Source of the DNA: Candidatus Aminicenantes bacterium
Lineage (GTDB): Bacteria; Acidobacteriota; Aminicenantia; Aminicenantales; UBA4085
Length of the DNA: 59,141 nt
Reading direction: 5' to 3'
Assembly (NCBI GenBank): GCA_026393855.1
Contig: JAPKZJ010000123.1
Location: forward strand, 1 to 59,141
Shown: positions 17,963-26,204 of the stretch, one piece after another
Numbering within the stretch: position 1 is the first letter of the stretch
Layout of the letters: each line of letters starts with the position of its first letter
The notes under the pieces: model-generated
What the model saw: the letters and a program-made list of their open reading frames with translations, nothing else
The model's database searches: none
What the model was told of the DNA's origin: nothing
Position numbers and translations under genes: made by a program

Positions 17963-18643
17963 ATGAACGAACTCGTGGCCATCATCGAGGACGAAGCCGA
18001 TTTGGCGGCTCTGACGGCGGAGCATCTTCGCCGGGAAGGCTTCCGGGTCGAAACGTTCGGCGAGGCCGAACGATTCTTCCGCTCCTTGGCCAAGAAAAGG
18101 CCTGATCTCATCGTTCTCGATCTGATGCTTCCGGACATGAGCGGCTTGGACGTCTGCCGGACGCTGAAACAATCCGATGACTGGCGGTCCATCCCGATCA
18201 TCATGGCCACCGCTCGGGCCGAGGAGACGGACCGCGTCATCGGGCTGGAACTGGGCGCGGATGATTATGTCGTCAAGCCTTTCTCCCATAAGGAGCTGGC
18301 GGCTCGGATCAAGGCCGTCCTGCGGCGCAGCGGGGCGCCCGAAGAGGGCCGGCCGCTTGCGGTCGGCAAGGATCTTGTCCTCGACTCCGAGCGCTTCGAG
18401 GCCCGCTGGAAAGGGGCTCTCGTGGATCTGACCTCGACGGAATTCCGCATTCTGCACCTGCTGGCCTCCAAGAAAGGCCGCGTTCTGACCCGGGAACAGA
18501 TCCTGGACGAGCTCTGGGGCCACGAGAAGATCGTCCTTGACCGGACGGTCGACGTCCATATCAAAAACCTGCGGGACAAGCTGGGGCCGGCGGCTTTTGT
18601 GGTCAAAAACATCCGCGGTGTCGGGTACAAAGTCGAACCATGA
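17963..18643 (+). CDS. phoB: PhoB-like OmpR-family response regulator
   Basis: A 226-residue two-domain regulator. The receiver has the acidic pair EDEAD near the start, the phosphoacceptor Asp in LIVLDLMLPDMSG (about 53) and the conserved Lys in DDYVVKPFS (about 102). The C-terminal winged helix (about 130-226) has LTSTEFRILHLLASKKGRVL and VDVHIKNLRDKLG, ending RGVGYKV. Position after pstB and before a PhoR-like kinase points to phosphate-starvation control, presumably through the 11-bp-spaced repeats at 13078. Identity as PhoB rests on context and domain type. Confidence 0.88.
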   Translation: MNELVAIIEDEADLAALTAEHLRREGFRVETFGEAERFFRSLAKKRPDLIVLDLMLPDMSGLDVCRTLKQSDDWRSIPIIMATARAEETDRVIGLELGADDYVVKPFSHKELAARIKAVLRRSGAPEEGRPLAVGKDLVLDSERFEARWKGALVDLTSTEFRILHLLASKKGRVLTREQILDELWGHEKIVLDRTVDVHIKNLRDKLGPAAFVVKNIRGVGYKVEP

Positions 18644-20391
18644 AACAGACCATCTTTCTCAAGATTCTGGCCGGCTTCGTCGTCGTCATTTTGCTGGGCA
18701 CGCTGCCGATCGTCCTGACTTCGTTTGCCTCCATGCGCCGGAGCGTCGAGATCAGCACGTCCAAGCACCTGGAGTCCCTGGGCCGGACGCTGCAAGCCGA
18801 AGTCGAAGCCCGCCTCGACGCCGGAGACGAACACGGTCTCGACGTCTGGTTCAAGGCCCTGGGCCCGACGATCGGGGCCCGGCTCACGGTCATCGATCCG
18901 TCTGGTCGCGTCCTGGCCGATTCCGAAAAAGATCCGGCCGTGATGGAAGACCATCGGTATCGCCAGGAAGTCGCGGAGGCGCTGCAGGGCCGGGTGGCCG
19001 AGTCGCTGCGCTTCAGCTATACCGTGGAAGCCCGAATGCTCTATATCGGCATGCCGTTGGTCAAGGGAGGCTCCGTCCGGGCCGTCCTGCGGCTGAGCCA
19101 GTATATGCGGGGCATCGACGAGTTCATCAGCCACAACCGCGTTGCGACATTCCGAGCGGCCTTGGCCGTCATCGCCCTGACGCTCGTCGGAGCCGTCCTG
19201 TTGTCCCTGCACTTCGCCAAGCCCGTGGCCCGTCTCCGCCTGGCCGCCGACCGGGTGGCCGGAGGCGACTTTTCCGTCCGGGTCAAGGTTCGCCAGCGCG
19301 ACGAGCTGGGTGCGCTGGCCGCCGATTTCAACCTGATGACCGAACGCTTGACGGCCCTGTTCGCCGACGCCACCCGCCAGCAGGACAACCTGGTTCGGAC
19401 GATCGGCGCCATCCAGGAAGGACTCGCGGTCCTGGACAAGGACGGCCGGATCATCCTGGCCAACGACGCCTTCCGGACCATGACTCGGGAAGCCGGCGCC
19501 GAAGGCAAGTTCTTTTGGGAGATTCTGCGTCGGCCGGCTCTGCGGGAGCTGGTGGCCCTGGTTCGGGCCGAGCGCGGCGTCCTGCGCCGCGAGCTCCGGC
19601 TGGATGAGCGCAGCTACCTCTGCACACTCAGCTATCTCCCGCATCAGGACGGCGTCGTGCTGCTGCTGCAGGACCTGACCGAGCTGCGCCGGGTGGAGGA
19701 CATCAAGAAGGACTTCGTCATCAACGCCTCGCACGAGCTGCGGACGCCGATTGCCGCCGTTTTGGGGGCGGCCGAGCTGTTGGAGATCGACCCGAGCCCG
19801 GCCCGGGACGCGGCCGCGCTGGAGATCCTCAAGCGCAACGCCGGCCGGCTGGGCGGCATCGTCGATGACCTCCTTAAGCTGGGCGAGCTTGAGGCTCCCA
19901 GCTTTCGGCTCGACCTCAAGCCTCTGACCGGACCGGAGCTCGCGGCCCGAGTGGTCCCGATCTACCAGGCTCGGGCGGCGGCCAAGGGCCTCGAGCTGCG
20001 GGTCGAATCGGCGCCCGGCTTGCCCCCGTTCACCGCGGACTCGGACCTGCTGGAGCGCATGCTCCACAACCTCATCGACAATGCCGTCAAGTACACCGAC
20101 CGGGGCCGCGTGGTTCTGTCCTTCCGCCGCGAGGGGGGCGATACCTTGATTGAAGTGTCGGATACGGGACCGGGCATACCGCCCGAGAACCAGGCCCGCG
20201 TCTTCGAGCGGTTCTACGTCGTGGACAAGTCGCGCTCGCGCAAGCTGGGCGGGACGGGGCTGGGGCTGGCGATCGTCAAGCACGTCGTCCAGCTCCACGG
20301 CGGGACGATTACGCTCCGCAGCGAGGAGGGGAAGGGGACGACCTTTACCGTCCGCCTCCCGGCCGAACCGGCCGCGCCGGCTCAGTCCTGA
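18640..20391 (+). CDS. phoR: PhoR-like sensor histidine kinase
   Basis: A 583-residue membrane kinase. One membrane span (about 8-29), an extracytoplasmic region of about 130 residues, a second span (about 168-190), HAMP (about 190-240), a PAS-like section (about 255-330), HisKA with the phosphorylated His in NASHELRTPIAAVLG, and the ATPase with HNLIDNAVKYTD, DTGPGIPPE and GTGLGLAIVKH. It overlaps the phoB stop (ATGA). The sizeable periplasmic domain differs from the short loop of E. coli PhoR and resembles Gram-positive PhoR. Its last bases overlap the converging gene by 10 bp. Confidence 0.87.
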   Translation: MKQTIFLKILAGFVVVILLGTLPIVLTSFASMRRSVEISTSKHLESLGRTLQAEVEARLDAGDEHGLDVWFKALGPTIGARLTVIDPSGRVLADSEKDPAVMEDHRYRQEVAEALQGRVAESLRFSYTVEARMLYIGMPLVKGGSVRAVLRLSQYMRGIDEFISHNRVATFRAALAVIALTLVGAVLLSLHFAKPVARLRLAADRVAGGDFSVRVKVRQRDELGALAADFNLMTERLTALFADATRQQDNLVRTIGAIQEGLAVLDKDGRIILANDAFRTMTREAGAEGKFFWEILRRPALRELVALVRAERGVLRRELRLDERSYLCTLSYLPHQDGVVLLLQDLTELRRVEDIKKDFVINASHELRTPIAAVLGAAELLEIDPSPARDAAALEILKRNAGRLGGIVDDLLKLGELEAPSFRLDLKPLTGPELAARVVPIYQARAAAKGLELRVESAPGLPPFTADSDLLERMLHNLIDNAVKYTDRGRVVLSFRREGGDTLIEVSDTGPGIPPENQARVFERFYVVDKSRSRKLGGTGLGLAIVKHVVQLHGGTITLRSEEGKGTTFTVRLPAEPAAPAQS

Positions 20392-21161
20392 ACGATGGGC
20401 GAGGGCGAGGCCGAAAAGGGGTTGACCCGGACGATCAGCGAGAAGAGGAAAGGATAGCTCGCCTTGAGGTGTTGGGCATAGGCCACCCACTCGCCGGCCA
20501 ACTGCGAGAAGGCCCTCTTCACGTCGTTGGCCAGGTGAGCCATATCGGAGGGGGGCAGGCGATCCAAAGCGTCTCCGCGCATTTCCAGTTCGTCGACGAC
20601 ATGAAAGACCGCCCAGAGAAGGTCGGTGAACCGCTCGTGCTCCAAGAGGTTCGGGTTTTCGAGCAGCCGCAGCAGAAACTCGCGGTGCCGACGCAGGAAA
20701 TCCCGCAGGCAGATCAGCGAGTCGGGCGATACCGCGACGTCATAGGCGAATTCGCGGGCTTCACATATGGCCGCCTGGAAGTCCTTCTTCTGCCAGCGGG
20801 GCTCGAAAGCCAGCCGGGGCGCCAGATCGGCCGCGTTCCGCACGAGGCTGGGAAACCGGCCCAGCAGCTCGAAGCCGACGTCGCTGAAGAAAGTCCCGAT
20901 GACCATGTTCATCTTCCGCAGCAGGGCCGTCTTCTCCCGCCGGGCCAGAATGCCATCGATGACCAGGGTCACGACCAGGATGTTGAGGAAGAGGAAGGCG
21001 ATGTCGCCCACCAGGTAGATGGCGATGTGGTGAAGATCGCGGAACAGCAGGTAGTGCAGGCCATACGTAGCCGCGGATGCGACGACGAGGGCCAGGGAAA
21101 GCTTCAAGCGCCAGGAAACCCGCTGGCGCCGGGAGCCGGAGGCGGATTCCTTGCGGGCCAT
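20382..21161 (-). CDS. Two-span membrane protein of unknown function
   Basis: A 259-residue protein. A basic N-terminus (MARKESASGSRRQR) is followed by two membrane segments (about 17-38 and 45-70). The soluble helical domain that follows contains DVGFELLGRFPSL, ICEAREFAYDVAV and LLWAVFHVVDELEMRG. The ATG at 21161 is the first credible start; the frame continues upstream antisense to the next gene but there it has no family-like content. It runs toward phoR and overlaps its end by 10 bp. I recognise no named family. Confidence 0.7.
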   Translation of the reverse strand: MARKESASGSRRQRVSWRLKLSLALVVASAATYGLHYLLFRDLHHIAIYLVGDIAFLFLNILVVTLVIDGILARREKTALLRKMNMVIGTFFSDVGFELLGRFPSLVRNAADLAPRLAFEPRWQKKDFQAAICEAREFAYDVAVSPDSLICLRDFLRRHREFLLRLLENPNLLEHERFTDLLWAVFHVVDELEMRGDALDRLPPSDMAHLANDVKRAFSQLAGEWVAYAQHLKASYPFLFSLIVRVNPFSASPSPIVQD

Positions 21162-21245
21162 GTCCCGTATTCTAGCAGAATCCGGCTGCGCCGTCCTCCC
21201 GCCTGCCGCCGGATCGGGTATAATGAGCCCCCAGGAGGCATGCCC

Positions 21246-22916
21246 ATGTCGACGACCCGCGGATTGGCTAGATTGGAAGACGCCCGGGCTCGGATCATCG
21301 GACAAGACCTGGAGTTCTCGACCCCGTATGGGCGGCGCCGGATGTTCTACGCCGATTACACGGCGTCCGGTCGGGGCTTGGCGCCCATCGAAGACCAGAT
21401 CCGGGAGATCCTGGAATCCTACGCCAACACCCATACCGAGGACGATTATTCGGGCCGCCGTTCGACCCGCCTCTACCACGCCGCTCTCGATCTCATCCAC
21501 CGCCTGGTCAACGCCGGGCCTCGGGGTGTTGTCCTTCCCGCCGGATCGGGCTCGACCGCGGCCTTGAAAAAGCTCTTGGAGATCCTGGGCCTCTACGTGG
21601 CGCCCGTCTTTCGCGAGCGGATCGCCGCCGTCGGCCCCCTGGCGGCCGGCTTGGACCGGGGCAAGCCCGTCGTTTTCATCGGCCCCTACGAGCACCACAC
21701 CAACGAATTGATGTGGCGGGAAGCGTTCGTCGAGGTTATCGTTGTCGGGCTGAACGGCCGCGGCCGGATGGATCTGGCCGATCTGGAGCACAAGCTGACC
21801 GATCCGCGCTTCGCCGAACGGATGCGCTTCGGGTCCTTCTCGGCCGGATCGAACATCACCGGGCTGCGGACGCCGGTCTACGATGTCGCCCGCCTCTGCC
21901 ACCGGCACGGCTGCCCGGTCTTTTTCGATTTTGCCGCGATCGCCCCCTATGTCGAGATCGACATGAATAAGGATGGGGAAGCCTATTTCGACGCGATCTT
22001 TTTTTCGCCGCATAAGTTCCTGGGCGGGCCGGGCAGCGCCGGGATCCTGGTCATCAACGATCATCTGTACCGCAAAGATCTCGCGCCGACGACGGCGGGG
22101 GGCGGGACGGTCGTCTTCGTTGGGCCGACTACGCACGATTTCTCCGACGACATTGAGACTCGGGAATCGGCCGGGACGCCCCCCATTTTGCAGACCATCC
22201 GGGCCGCGCTGGCCATGGACCTGAAGGACAAGATCGGAGCCGACGTGATCGGCCGAATCGAGACGGGCCTGAGGGCCCGCTTCCTGGATGGACTCGGCCG
22301 CCTGCCGGCGGTCGAGGTGATCGGCCGTCCCGATGATCCGGAATCGACGCCGATCCTTTCGTTCAACATCCGGCACGGCGACCGTATCCTCCACCCCAAA
22401 TTCGTGGCCCGACTGCTGAACGATCTGTTCGGCATCCAATCGCGGGCCGGCTGCAGCTGCGCCGGGCCCTACGGGCATCTCCTGCTGGACATCAACCACG
22501 AACGATCCCTGCAGTACCGGCAGGCGATCCAATGCGGCTATCAGGGTGTCAAGCCGGGTTGGGTGCGGATCAACCTCCATTACACCTTTACCGAAGAGGA
22601 CGTGGATTTTCTGCTGGCAGCCTTGGCTTTCATCGCCCGGCGGGGGGCGGAGTTTCTGCGGCTCTACCTTTTCGACCGGTCTACAGGCGAGTGGATGCAA
22701 GAGGACGAAGCGCAAGAGCGGCCGATCCTGTCGGTCGATTGGCATCCTTCCCGGACGGATGCCGGGGACAAACCGCTGTCGGAGCTGCGGTGCCTCTATC
22801 TGGCCGAGGCGGAGGCGGAGGCGGAACGGCTGGCCTTGCTCGGCGAGCCCGCTTATATCAGGGATACGGAGGCGATCGAGGGGCTCAAGTTTTTCCGTTA
22901 TATCCGGGCTCGCTAG
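21246..22916 (+). CDS. Class V aminotransferase-fold enzyme, cysteine desulfurase/selenocysteine lyase-like
   Basis: A 556-residue PLP enzyme of the NifS/SufS fold. Landmarks are YADYTASGRGLAPIE, AGSGSTAALKKL (PLP phosphate loop), PYEHHTNELMW, VFFDFAAIAPYVEID (Asp for PLP), FFSPHKFLGGPG (PLP-binding Lys in the SPHK motif) and the loop SRAGCSCAGPYGH, whose Cys would accept sulfur. It is about 150 residues longer than SufS, with extra C-terminal sequence. GGAGG is correctly spaced for the ATG at 21246, not 21240. A TATAAT sits at 21219-21224. DsrC follows by 67 bp, so sulfur delivery to DsrC is an attractive inference. Confidence 0.8.
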   Translation: MSTTRGLARLEDARARIIGQDLEFSTPYGRRRMFYADYTASGRGLAPIEDQIREILESYANTHTEDDYSGRRSTRLYHAALDLIHRLVNAGPRGVVLPAGSGSTAALKKLLEILGLYVAPVFRERIAAVGPLAAGLDRGKPVVFIGPYEHHTNELMWREAFVEVIVVGLNGRGRMDLADLEHKLTDPRFAERMRFGSFSAGSNITGLRTPVYDVARLCHRHGCPVFFDFAAIAPYVEIDMNKDGEAYFDAIFFSPHKFLGGPGSAGILVINDHLYRKDLAPTTAGGGTVVFVGPTTHDFSDDIETRESAGTPPILQTIRAALAMDLKDKIGADVIGRIETGLRARFLDGLGRLPAVEVIGRPDDPESTPILSFNIRHGDRILHPKFVARLLNDLFGIQSRAGCSCAGPYGHLLLDINHERSLQYRQAIQCGYQGVKPGWVRINLHYTFTEEDVDFLLAALAFIARRGAEFLRLYLFDRSTGEWMQEDEAQERPILSVDWHPSRTDAGDKPLSELRCLYLAEAEAEAERLALLGEPAYIRDTEAIEGLKFFRYIRAR

Positions 22917-22983
22917 AGGCGGCGGATTTTCCGAGGGGGCTGTGGTAAAATGCTCCTTCCGAATCTCAAACTGGAGCCACGCC

Positions 22984-23304
22984 ATGCCGACGCTGACGAT
23001 CGAAGGCCAAGCCGTCGAGCTCAACGAAGAAGGATTTCTCGCGGTTCCCGCCTGTTGGAATGCCGCCGTCGCCGAAGCTTTGGCTCGGCATGAGGAGGGG
23101 CTGGAGACGTTGACTCCGGATCACTGGAAAGTCATCGATTTTATCCGGGGCTTCTATGTTGAGAGGAACATGGCTCCGATGGTCCGCAAAGTCTGCCAGG
23201 CGTCGGGCTTCACCTTGAAACGGATTTACGAGCTGTTCCCCTCGGGCCCGGCCAAAGGGGCCTGCAAGCTGGCCGGCCTGCCCAAGCCCGACGGCTGCGT
23301 TTAA
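22984..23304 (+). CDS. dsrC: DsrC/TusE-family sulfur carrier with both C-terminal cysteines
   Basis: A 106-residue protein. It has the DsrC family core DHWKVIDFIRGFYVERNMAPMVRKVC and the swinging C-terminal arm GACKLAGLPKPDGCV. Two cysteines lie eleven residues apart in the arm, the last being the penultimate residue. True DsrC of dissimilatory sulfur metabolism has both; TusE has only the last. In known systems sulfur carried on the arm is passed between DsrAB and the DsrMK(JOP) membrane complex as a trisulfide. A DsrM/DsrK-like pair lies 2.2 kb downstream, but dsrAB is absent from the window. GGAG precedes the ATG. Confidence 0.9.
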   Translation: MPTLTIEGQAVELNEEGFLAVPACWNAAVAEALARHEEGLETLTPDHWKVIDFIRGFYVERNMAPMVRKVCQASGFTLKRIYELFPSGPAKGACKLAGLPKPDGCV

Positions 23305-23320
23305 GTGATCGGCGAAGCGC

Positions 23321-24496
23321 CTAGCGCCGGACGGGTGTCGCCGCGATCTCCCGGACGGCTGCGATGGCCGCGTCGATGTGGGCCTCGGTATTGAAAGGGC
23401 CGATACCGAAGCGGACGGCGCCGTGGATCTTATCCGTTCCGAGCTGTTCATGCACCATCGGTGCGCAATGGAGCCCGGTCCGGCAGGCGATGTTGTAATC
23501 GACGTCGAGCATGGTGCCGACGTGGGCGGCCTCCAGGTTATCGAGGTTAAAGCTCATGACGGCGATGTGATCGGCCAGGCCGTCCAGGCAGTAGATCTTG
23601 ACCCGGTCGATCCGCCGCAACCCCTCAACCAACCGCGCCAGGAGCGCCATTTCCCGATGGTGGATGGTCTCCATCCCTTGGCTTTGGATCCACTCCAGGC
23701 CCGCATGGAGGCCGGCGATGCCCATGATATTCGGAGTACCGAATTCCAGCCGGTACGGATATTCCTCGAGATGGGACCGCTGGGCCGAGCGCACGCCGGT
23801 TCCCCCGGCCCGGGTCTGCCGGACCTCGACGCCCTCGCGGACATAGAGGCCGCCGATCCCGGTCGGGCCGAGGAGGGATTTGTGGCCGGTGAAGGCCACG
23901 GCGTCCAGAAAGTCCGCTTCCATGTCGATCGGGACCTTGCCCGCCGATTGGCTGGCGTCGATGAGGAAGAGGATGCCCCGCTCGCGGCAGAGTCGGCCGA
24001 TTTCCCGGATGGGCTGGACCGTGCCGATGACGTTGGAGGCGTGGTTGACGACCACCAGCCGGGTTTCGGGCCGGAAGCGGGCGGCGATGGCCTCCGGCTC
24101 GACGAACCCGGCGGCGTTGAAGGCCACATGATCGACGGCGACGCCGTGATCACGGCTCAAGTGGAAGAGCGGTCGCAGGACCGAATTGTGCTCGAGGGTC
24201 GTGGTGATCGCATGATCGCCCGGCCCGAGCAAGCCGAAGATGAGCAGGTTGAGGGCGTCGGTCGAGTTGTAGGTGAAACAGAGCCGGTTGGGGTCGGCCC
24301 CGTGGAAAAAAGAGGCCATCTGCTTCCGGGTGCCTTCCAGCATCTCTCCGGCTTCCAGGCACAGGTCGTAGCCCGAGCGGCCGGGATTGACGCCGAATTT
24401 CCGGTAGAAGCGATCCATGAAGACATAGACCTCCTCCGGCTTGGGATAGGAGGTGGCTCCGTTGTCCAGGAATATGATTTTGTCGGTGTCGATCAT
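23321..24496 (-). CDS. Cysteine desulfurase family protein
   Basis: About 391 residues. NifS/IscS-type landmarks: FLDNGATSYPKPEEV at the start, NSTDALNLLIFG, TLEHNSVLRPL, LFLIDASQSAGKVPID (PLP Asp), FTGHKSLLGPTGIG (PLP Lys) and the short active loop ACRTGLHCAPMVHE with the catalytic Cys. It matches the desulfurase subfamily of about 380 residues often unlinked to isc genes. The ATG at 24496 is preceded by CGGAGG; an upstream ATG at 24550 lies right after the leader hairpin and has no ribosome site. It converges on dsrC with a 16-bp gap. Confidence 0.88.
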   Translation of the reverse strand: MIDTDKIIFLDNGATSYPKPEEVYVFMDRFYRKFGVNPGRSGYDLCLEAGEMLEGTRKQMASFFHGADPNRLCFTYNSTDALNLLIFGLLGPGDHAITTTLEHNSVLRPLFHLSRDHGVAVDHVAFNAAGFVEPEAIAARFRPETRLVVVNHASNVIGTVQPIREIGRLCRERGILFLIDASQSAGKVPIDMEADFLDAVAFTGHKSLLGPTGIGGLYVREGVEVRQTRAGGTGVRSAQRSHLEEYPYRLEFGTPNIMGIAGLHAGLEWIQSQGMETIHHREMALLARLVEGLRRIDRVKIYCLDGLADHIAVMSFNLDNLEAAHVGTMLDVDYNIACRTGLHCAPMVHEQLGTDKIHGAVRFGIGPFNTEAHIDAAIAAVREIAATPVRR

Positions 24497-24556
24497 CAGG
24501 GCCTCCGAATAGTCTGCGGAATGCGCCCGGCGGGCGGCGGAGTTTTCCATACCTTC

Positions 24557-24601
24557 GCGGCGCTAAAACCCCGATTTTCAAAGCGGGGCCAAAAGCGCCG
24601 C
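24557..24601 (-). promoter_or_regulatory. Leader hairpin upstream of the cysteine desulfurase
   Basis: An outer 8-bp stem (GCGGCGCT/AGCGCCGC) and an inner 5-bp stem (CCCCG/CGGGG) are separated by A/T-rich bulges on both sides. In the desulfurase mRNA it would lie in a leader of roughly 140 nt between the promoter at 24646-24674 and the start at 24496. It has no T tract. It could be an RNA control element or a simple palindrome. Confidence 0.45.
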
Positions 24602-24645
24602 TCCGTATGAGCCCTGCGAATACGCCGGGCTCATCGAGCGGGCTT

Positions 24646-24674
24646 ATACTAGTGGAAGGCCGGCCGAAAATCAA
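24646..24674 (-). promoter_or_regulatory. Promoter for the cysteine desulfurase
   Basis: Read leftward, TTGATT (24674-24669) and TAGTAT (24651-24646) are separated by 17 bp. The transcript would start near 24639 and carry the hairpin at 24557-24601 before the desulfurase start. Confidence 0.5.
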
Positions 24675-24682
24675 TCGGGCCT

Positions 24683-24735
24683 AGTGTCCCGTCTCAGAAA
24701 TTCCAATCCCACAGTCTCCCCGGAGACGGGACACT
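24683..24735. repeat. Palindromic element with 13-bp arms
   Basis: AGTGTCCCGTCTC at 24683-24695 is repeated inverted at 24723-24735 around 27 bases. Two further GC-rich self-complementary stretches follow (GGGGGG/CCCCCC at 24741-24759 and CCCCCTGAGGGGG near 24776). This looks like a REP/MITE-like intergenic element rather than a gene terminator. No second copy was noticed in the window. Confidence 0.5.
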
Positions 24736-24874
24736 TCCAGGGGGGAGACAAGCCCCCCTTCGGCGCTCCGCTGACCCCCTGAGGGGGCCTCGCCGCCTCC
24801 CTCATACTCCCCGGCGGTCGTGCGTCCAGCTCGCTTGGGACTTGGCCAATAGATTTTCGAGACGCACAACTCGC

Positions 24875-24903
24875 TTGACAGCGGCCCTCCGAAGCGATGA
24901 AAT
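24875..24903 (+). promoter_or_regulatory. Promoter for the CGGC-domain gene
   Basis: A consensus TTGACA at 24875-24880 is followed after 17 bp by TGAAAT at 24898-24903. The coding start at 24972 leaves a leader of about 60 nt with AAAGGAG inside it. Confidence 0.5.
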
Positions 24904-24971
24904 CGACTTCCCCCGCGGCGCGGGGCGCCGGCTCCGATGGGGGCCGGGACAGGAACAAAGGAGACTCGGCC

Positions 24972-25415
24972 ATGACCAGGATCGGCATCGTCATCTGCGC
25001 CCGCTACCAAAGCTGCGGCGGCGGCAAATGCTTTCGGGCCCTGCGGGAGCGGGCCGGCGCGTTCGCCCGCTACCCAAAAGAGGAGACCGTCGAGATCGTC
25101 GGCTTTTCCAATTGCGGAGGCTGTCCCGGCGGAAACATCGAATCGGTGCCCGAGGAGATGAAAAAGAACGGCGCCCAGGCCATCCACCTGGCGACCGGCC
25201 TCATCGTCGGCTATCCGCCCTGCCCCCACTTGCGGCGGTTCAAGGAGTTCATCGAGGCTCGCTACGGCCTTCCGGTCGTCATCGGGACCCATCCCATTCC
25301 TCTGAAATACAAGCAGGTCCATGACCGGCTTCCGTTTTGGCAGGAGTCCGGCATGGCCGATCTGGCGGGGGATCTCCTGGCCGAAAGCCCGGAGGTCATG
25401 GAAGCTTACAACTAG
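24972..25415 (+). CDS. CGGC-domain putative metal-binding protein
   Basis: A 147-residue protein of the small CGGC family. Conserved cysteines are in VICARYQSCGGGKCFRAL near the N-terminus and in GFSNCGGCPGGNIE (about 48-61), with a third in YPPCPH. Members are thought to bind a metal or cluster, but no reaction is established. It stands between a desulfurase and the DsrM/DsrK-like pair and has its own promoter. A link to sulfur or redox chemistry is suggested by neighbours and cysteine content only. Confidence 0.75.
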   Translation: MTRIGIVICARYQSCGGGKCFRALRERAGAFARYPKEETVEIVGFSNCGGCPGGNIESVPEEMKKNGAQAIHLATGLIVGYPPCPHLRRFKEFIEARYGLPVVIGTHPIPLKYKQVHDRLPFWQESGMADLAGDLLAESPEVMEAYN

Positions 25416-25433
25416 ACCGGAGGACTCGCCCGA

Positions 25434-25462
25434 TTGGATTCGATCATCGGGGCCTGTATAAT
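25434..25462 (+). promoter_or_regulatory. Promoter for the DsrM/DsrK-like operon
   Basis: TTGGAT at 25434-25439, a 17-bp spacer and a perfect TATAAT at 25457-25462. The first gene starts at 25497 with GGGAG before it. Confidence 0.65.
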
Positions 25463-25496
25463 AGTCCGTCCGATTCGGGCTGGGAGACGATCCGGC

Positions 25497-26204
25497 ATGA
25501 GCCCTTTCCTGAAAACGCTCGAGAACGAGGTCCAACTGATCTGCCTCGCGTTCCTGGCCCTCGTCTATATTTTACGGCTGGCATGGATCTTCCGTTTCCG
25601 TTCGGCTCGCGATCGCGGGCTGGCCGAGGGCAGCGGGTTCAGGGGCGCGGGCTACTCCCTAGGCAGCGTGGCGATGCCCTGGGCCATGGAGTCGATCCGG
25701 CGGCGCCCCTTCTTCTATATCCAGTTCGTCTTCTTTCATCTGGGTGTCGTCGCCGCGATCGCCGCCACTTTCATCATCCCCTACGCCCCCGGCCTGTTCG
25801 AAAAGCGGTTCATCGTTCGGGGCTTCCAGATCGTCATCGGCGCGGCCTTTGCCTCCGGCGTTCTGCGCCTCGTCCGGCGCTTGTCCAACCGCACCCTCCG
25901 CTCCATCAGCCGGCCCGACGACTATGCTTCGCTGGCCCTGATGATCGCCTTCTTTCTAGCCGGGACGCTGGCGATTCCCAATCATCCGGAGAAAGGGGAG
26001 GCGGCTCTGATCGCGTTCTTCGGCCTGACGGCGTTCTTTCTCGTCTACGTCCCGTTCTCGAAGATCTGCCACTACCTCTATTATCCGTTCACCCGCTATT
26101 TCCTGGGCTTGACCTTGGGCCGCCGCGGCGTCTGGCCGCCGGCCCGCGGACGGCGCGGATCCGCATCTTCCGCGGACGGAACCGCCGCCGGGAGGCCGTC
26201 ATGA
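25497..26204 (+). CDS. DsrM/NarI-like membrane cytochrome b subunit
   Basis: About 235 residues with five predicted membrane spans (about 11-31, 72-95, 110-127, 146-164 and 172-200). Histidines at the ends of spans (QFVFFHLGVV and PFSKICHYLYYPF) are placed as b-heme ligands are in DsrM, HmeC and NarI. Such subunits pass electrons between menaquinol and a partner iron-sulfur protein. Its stop overlaps the start of that partner (ATGA), as in dsrMK. I start at the ATG at 25497 because of its ribosome site; an upstream frame at 25434 would begin inside the promoter. Assignment is by topology and partner, so a generic NarI-like subunit is possible. Confidence 0.7.
   Translation: MSPFLKTLENEVQLICLAFLALVYILRLAWIFRFRSARDRGLAEGSGFRGAGYSLGSVAMPWAMESIRRRPFFYIQFVFFHLGVVAAIAATFIIPYAPGLFEKRFIVRGFQIVIGAAFASGVLRLVRRLSNRTLRSISRPDDYASLALMIAFFLAGTLAIPNHPEKGEAALIAFFGLTAFFLVYVPFSKICHYLYYPFTRYFLGLTLGRRGVWPPARGRRGSASSADGTAAGRPS

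Noticed and set aside
18265-20490. 741-codon leftward frame opposite phoB-phoR
   Set aside because: Gln/Arg/Gly-rich mirror of strongly recognisable regulator genes; no motif or ribosome site.
20382-23024. 880-codon leftward frame
   Set aside because: Only its end (from the ATG at 21161) has membrane-protein character. The rest mirrors the class V enzyme gene on the other strand, an effect of GC-rich codon bias.
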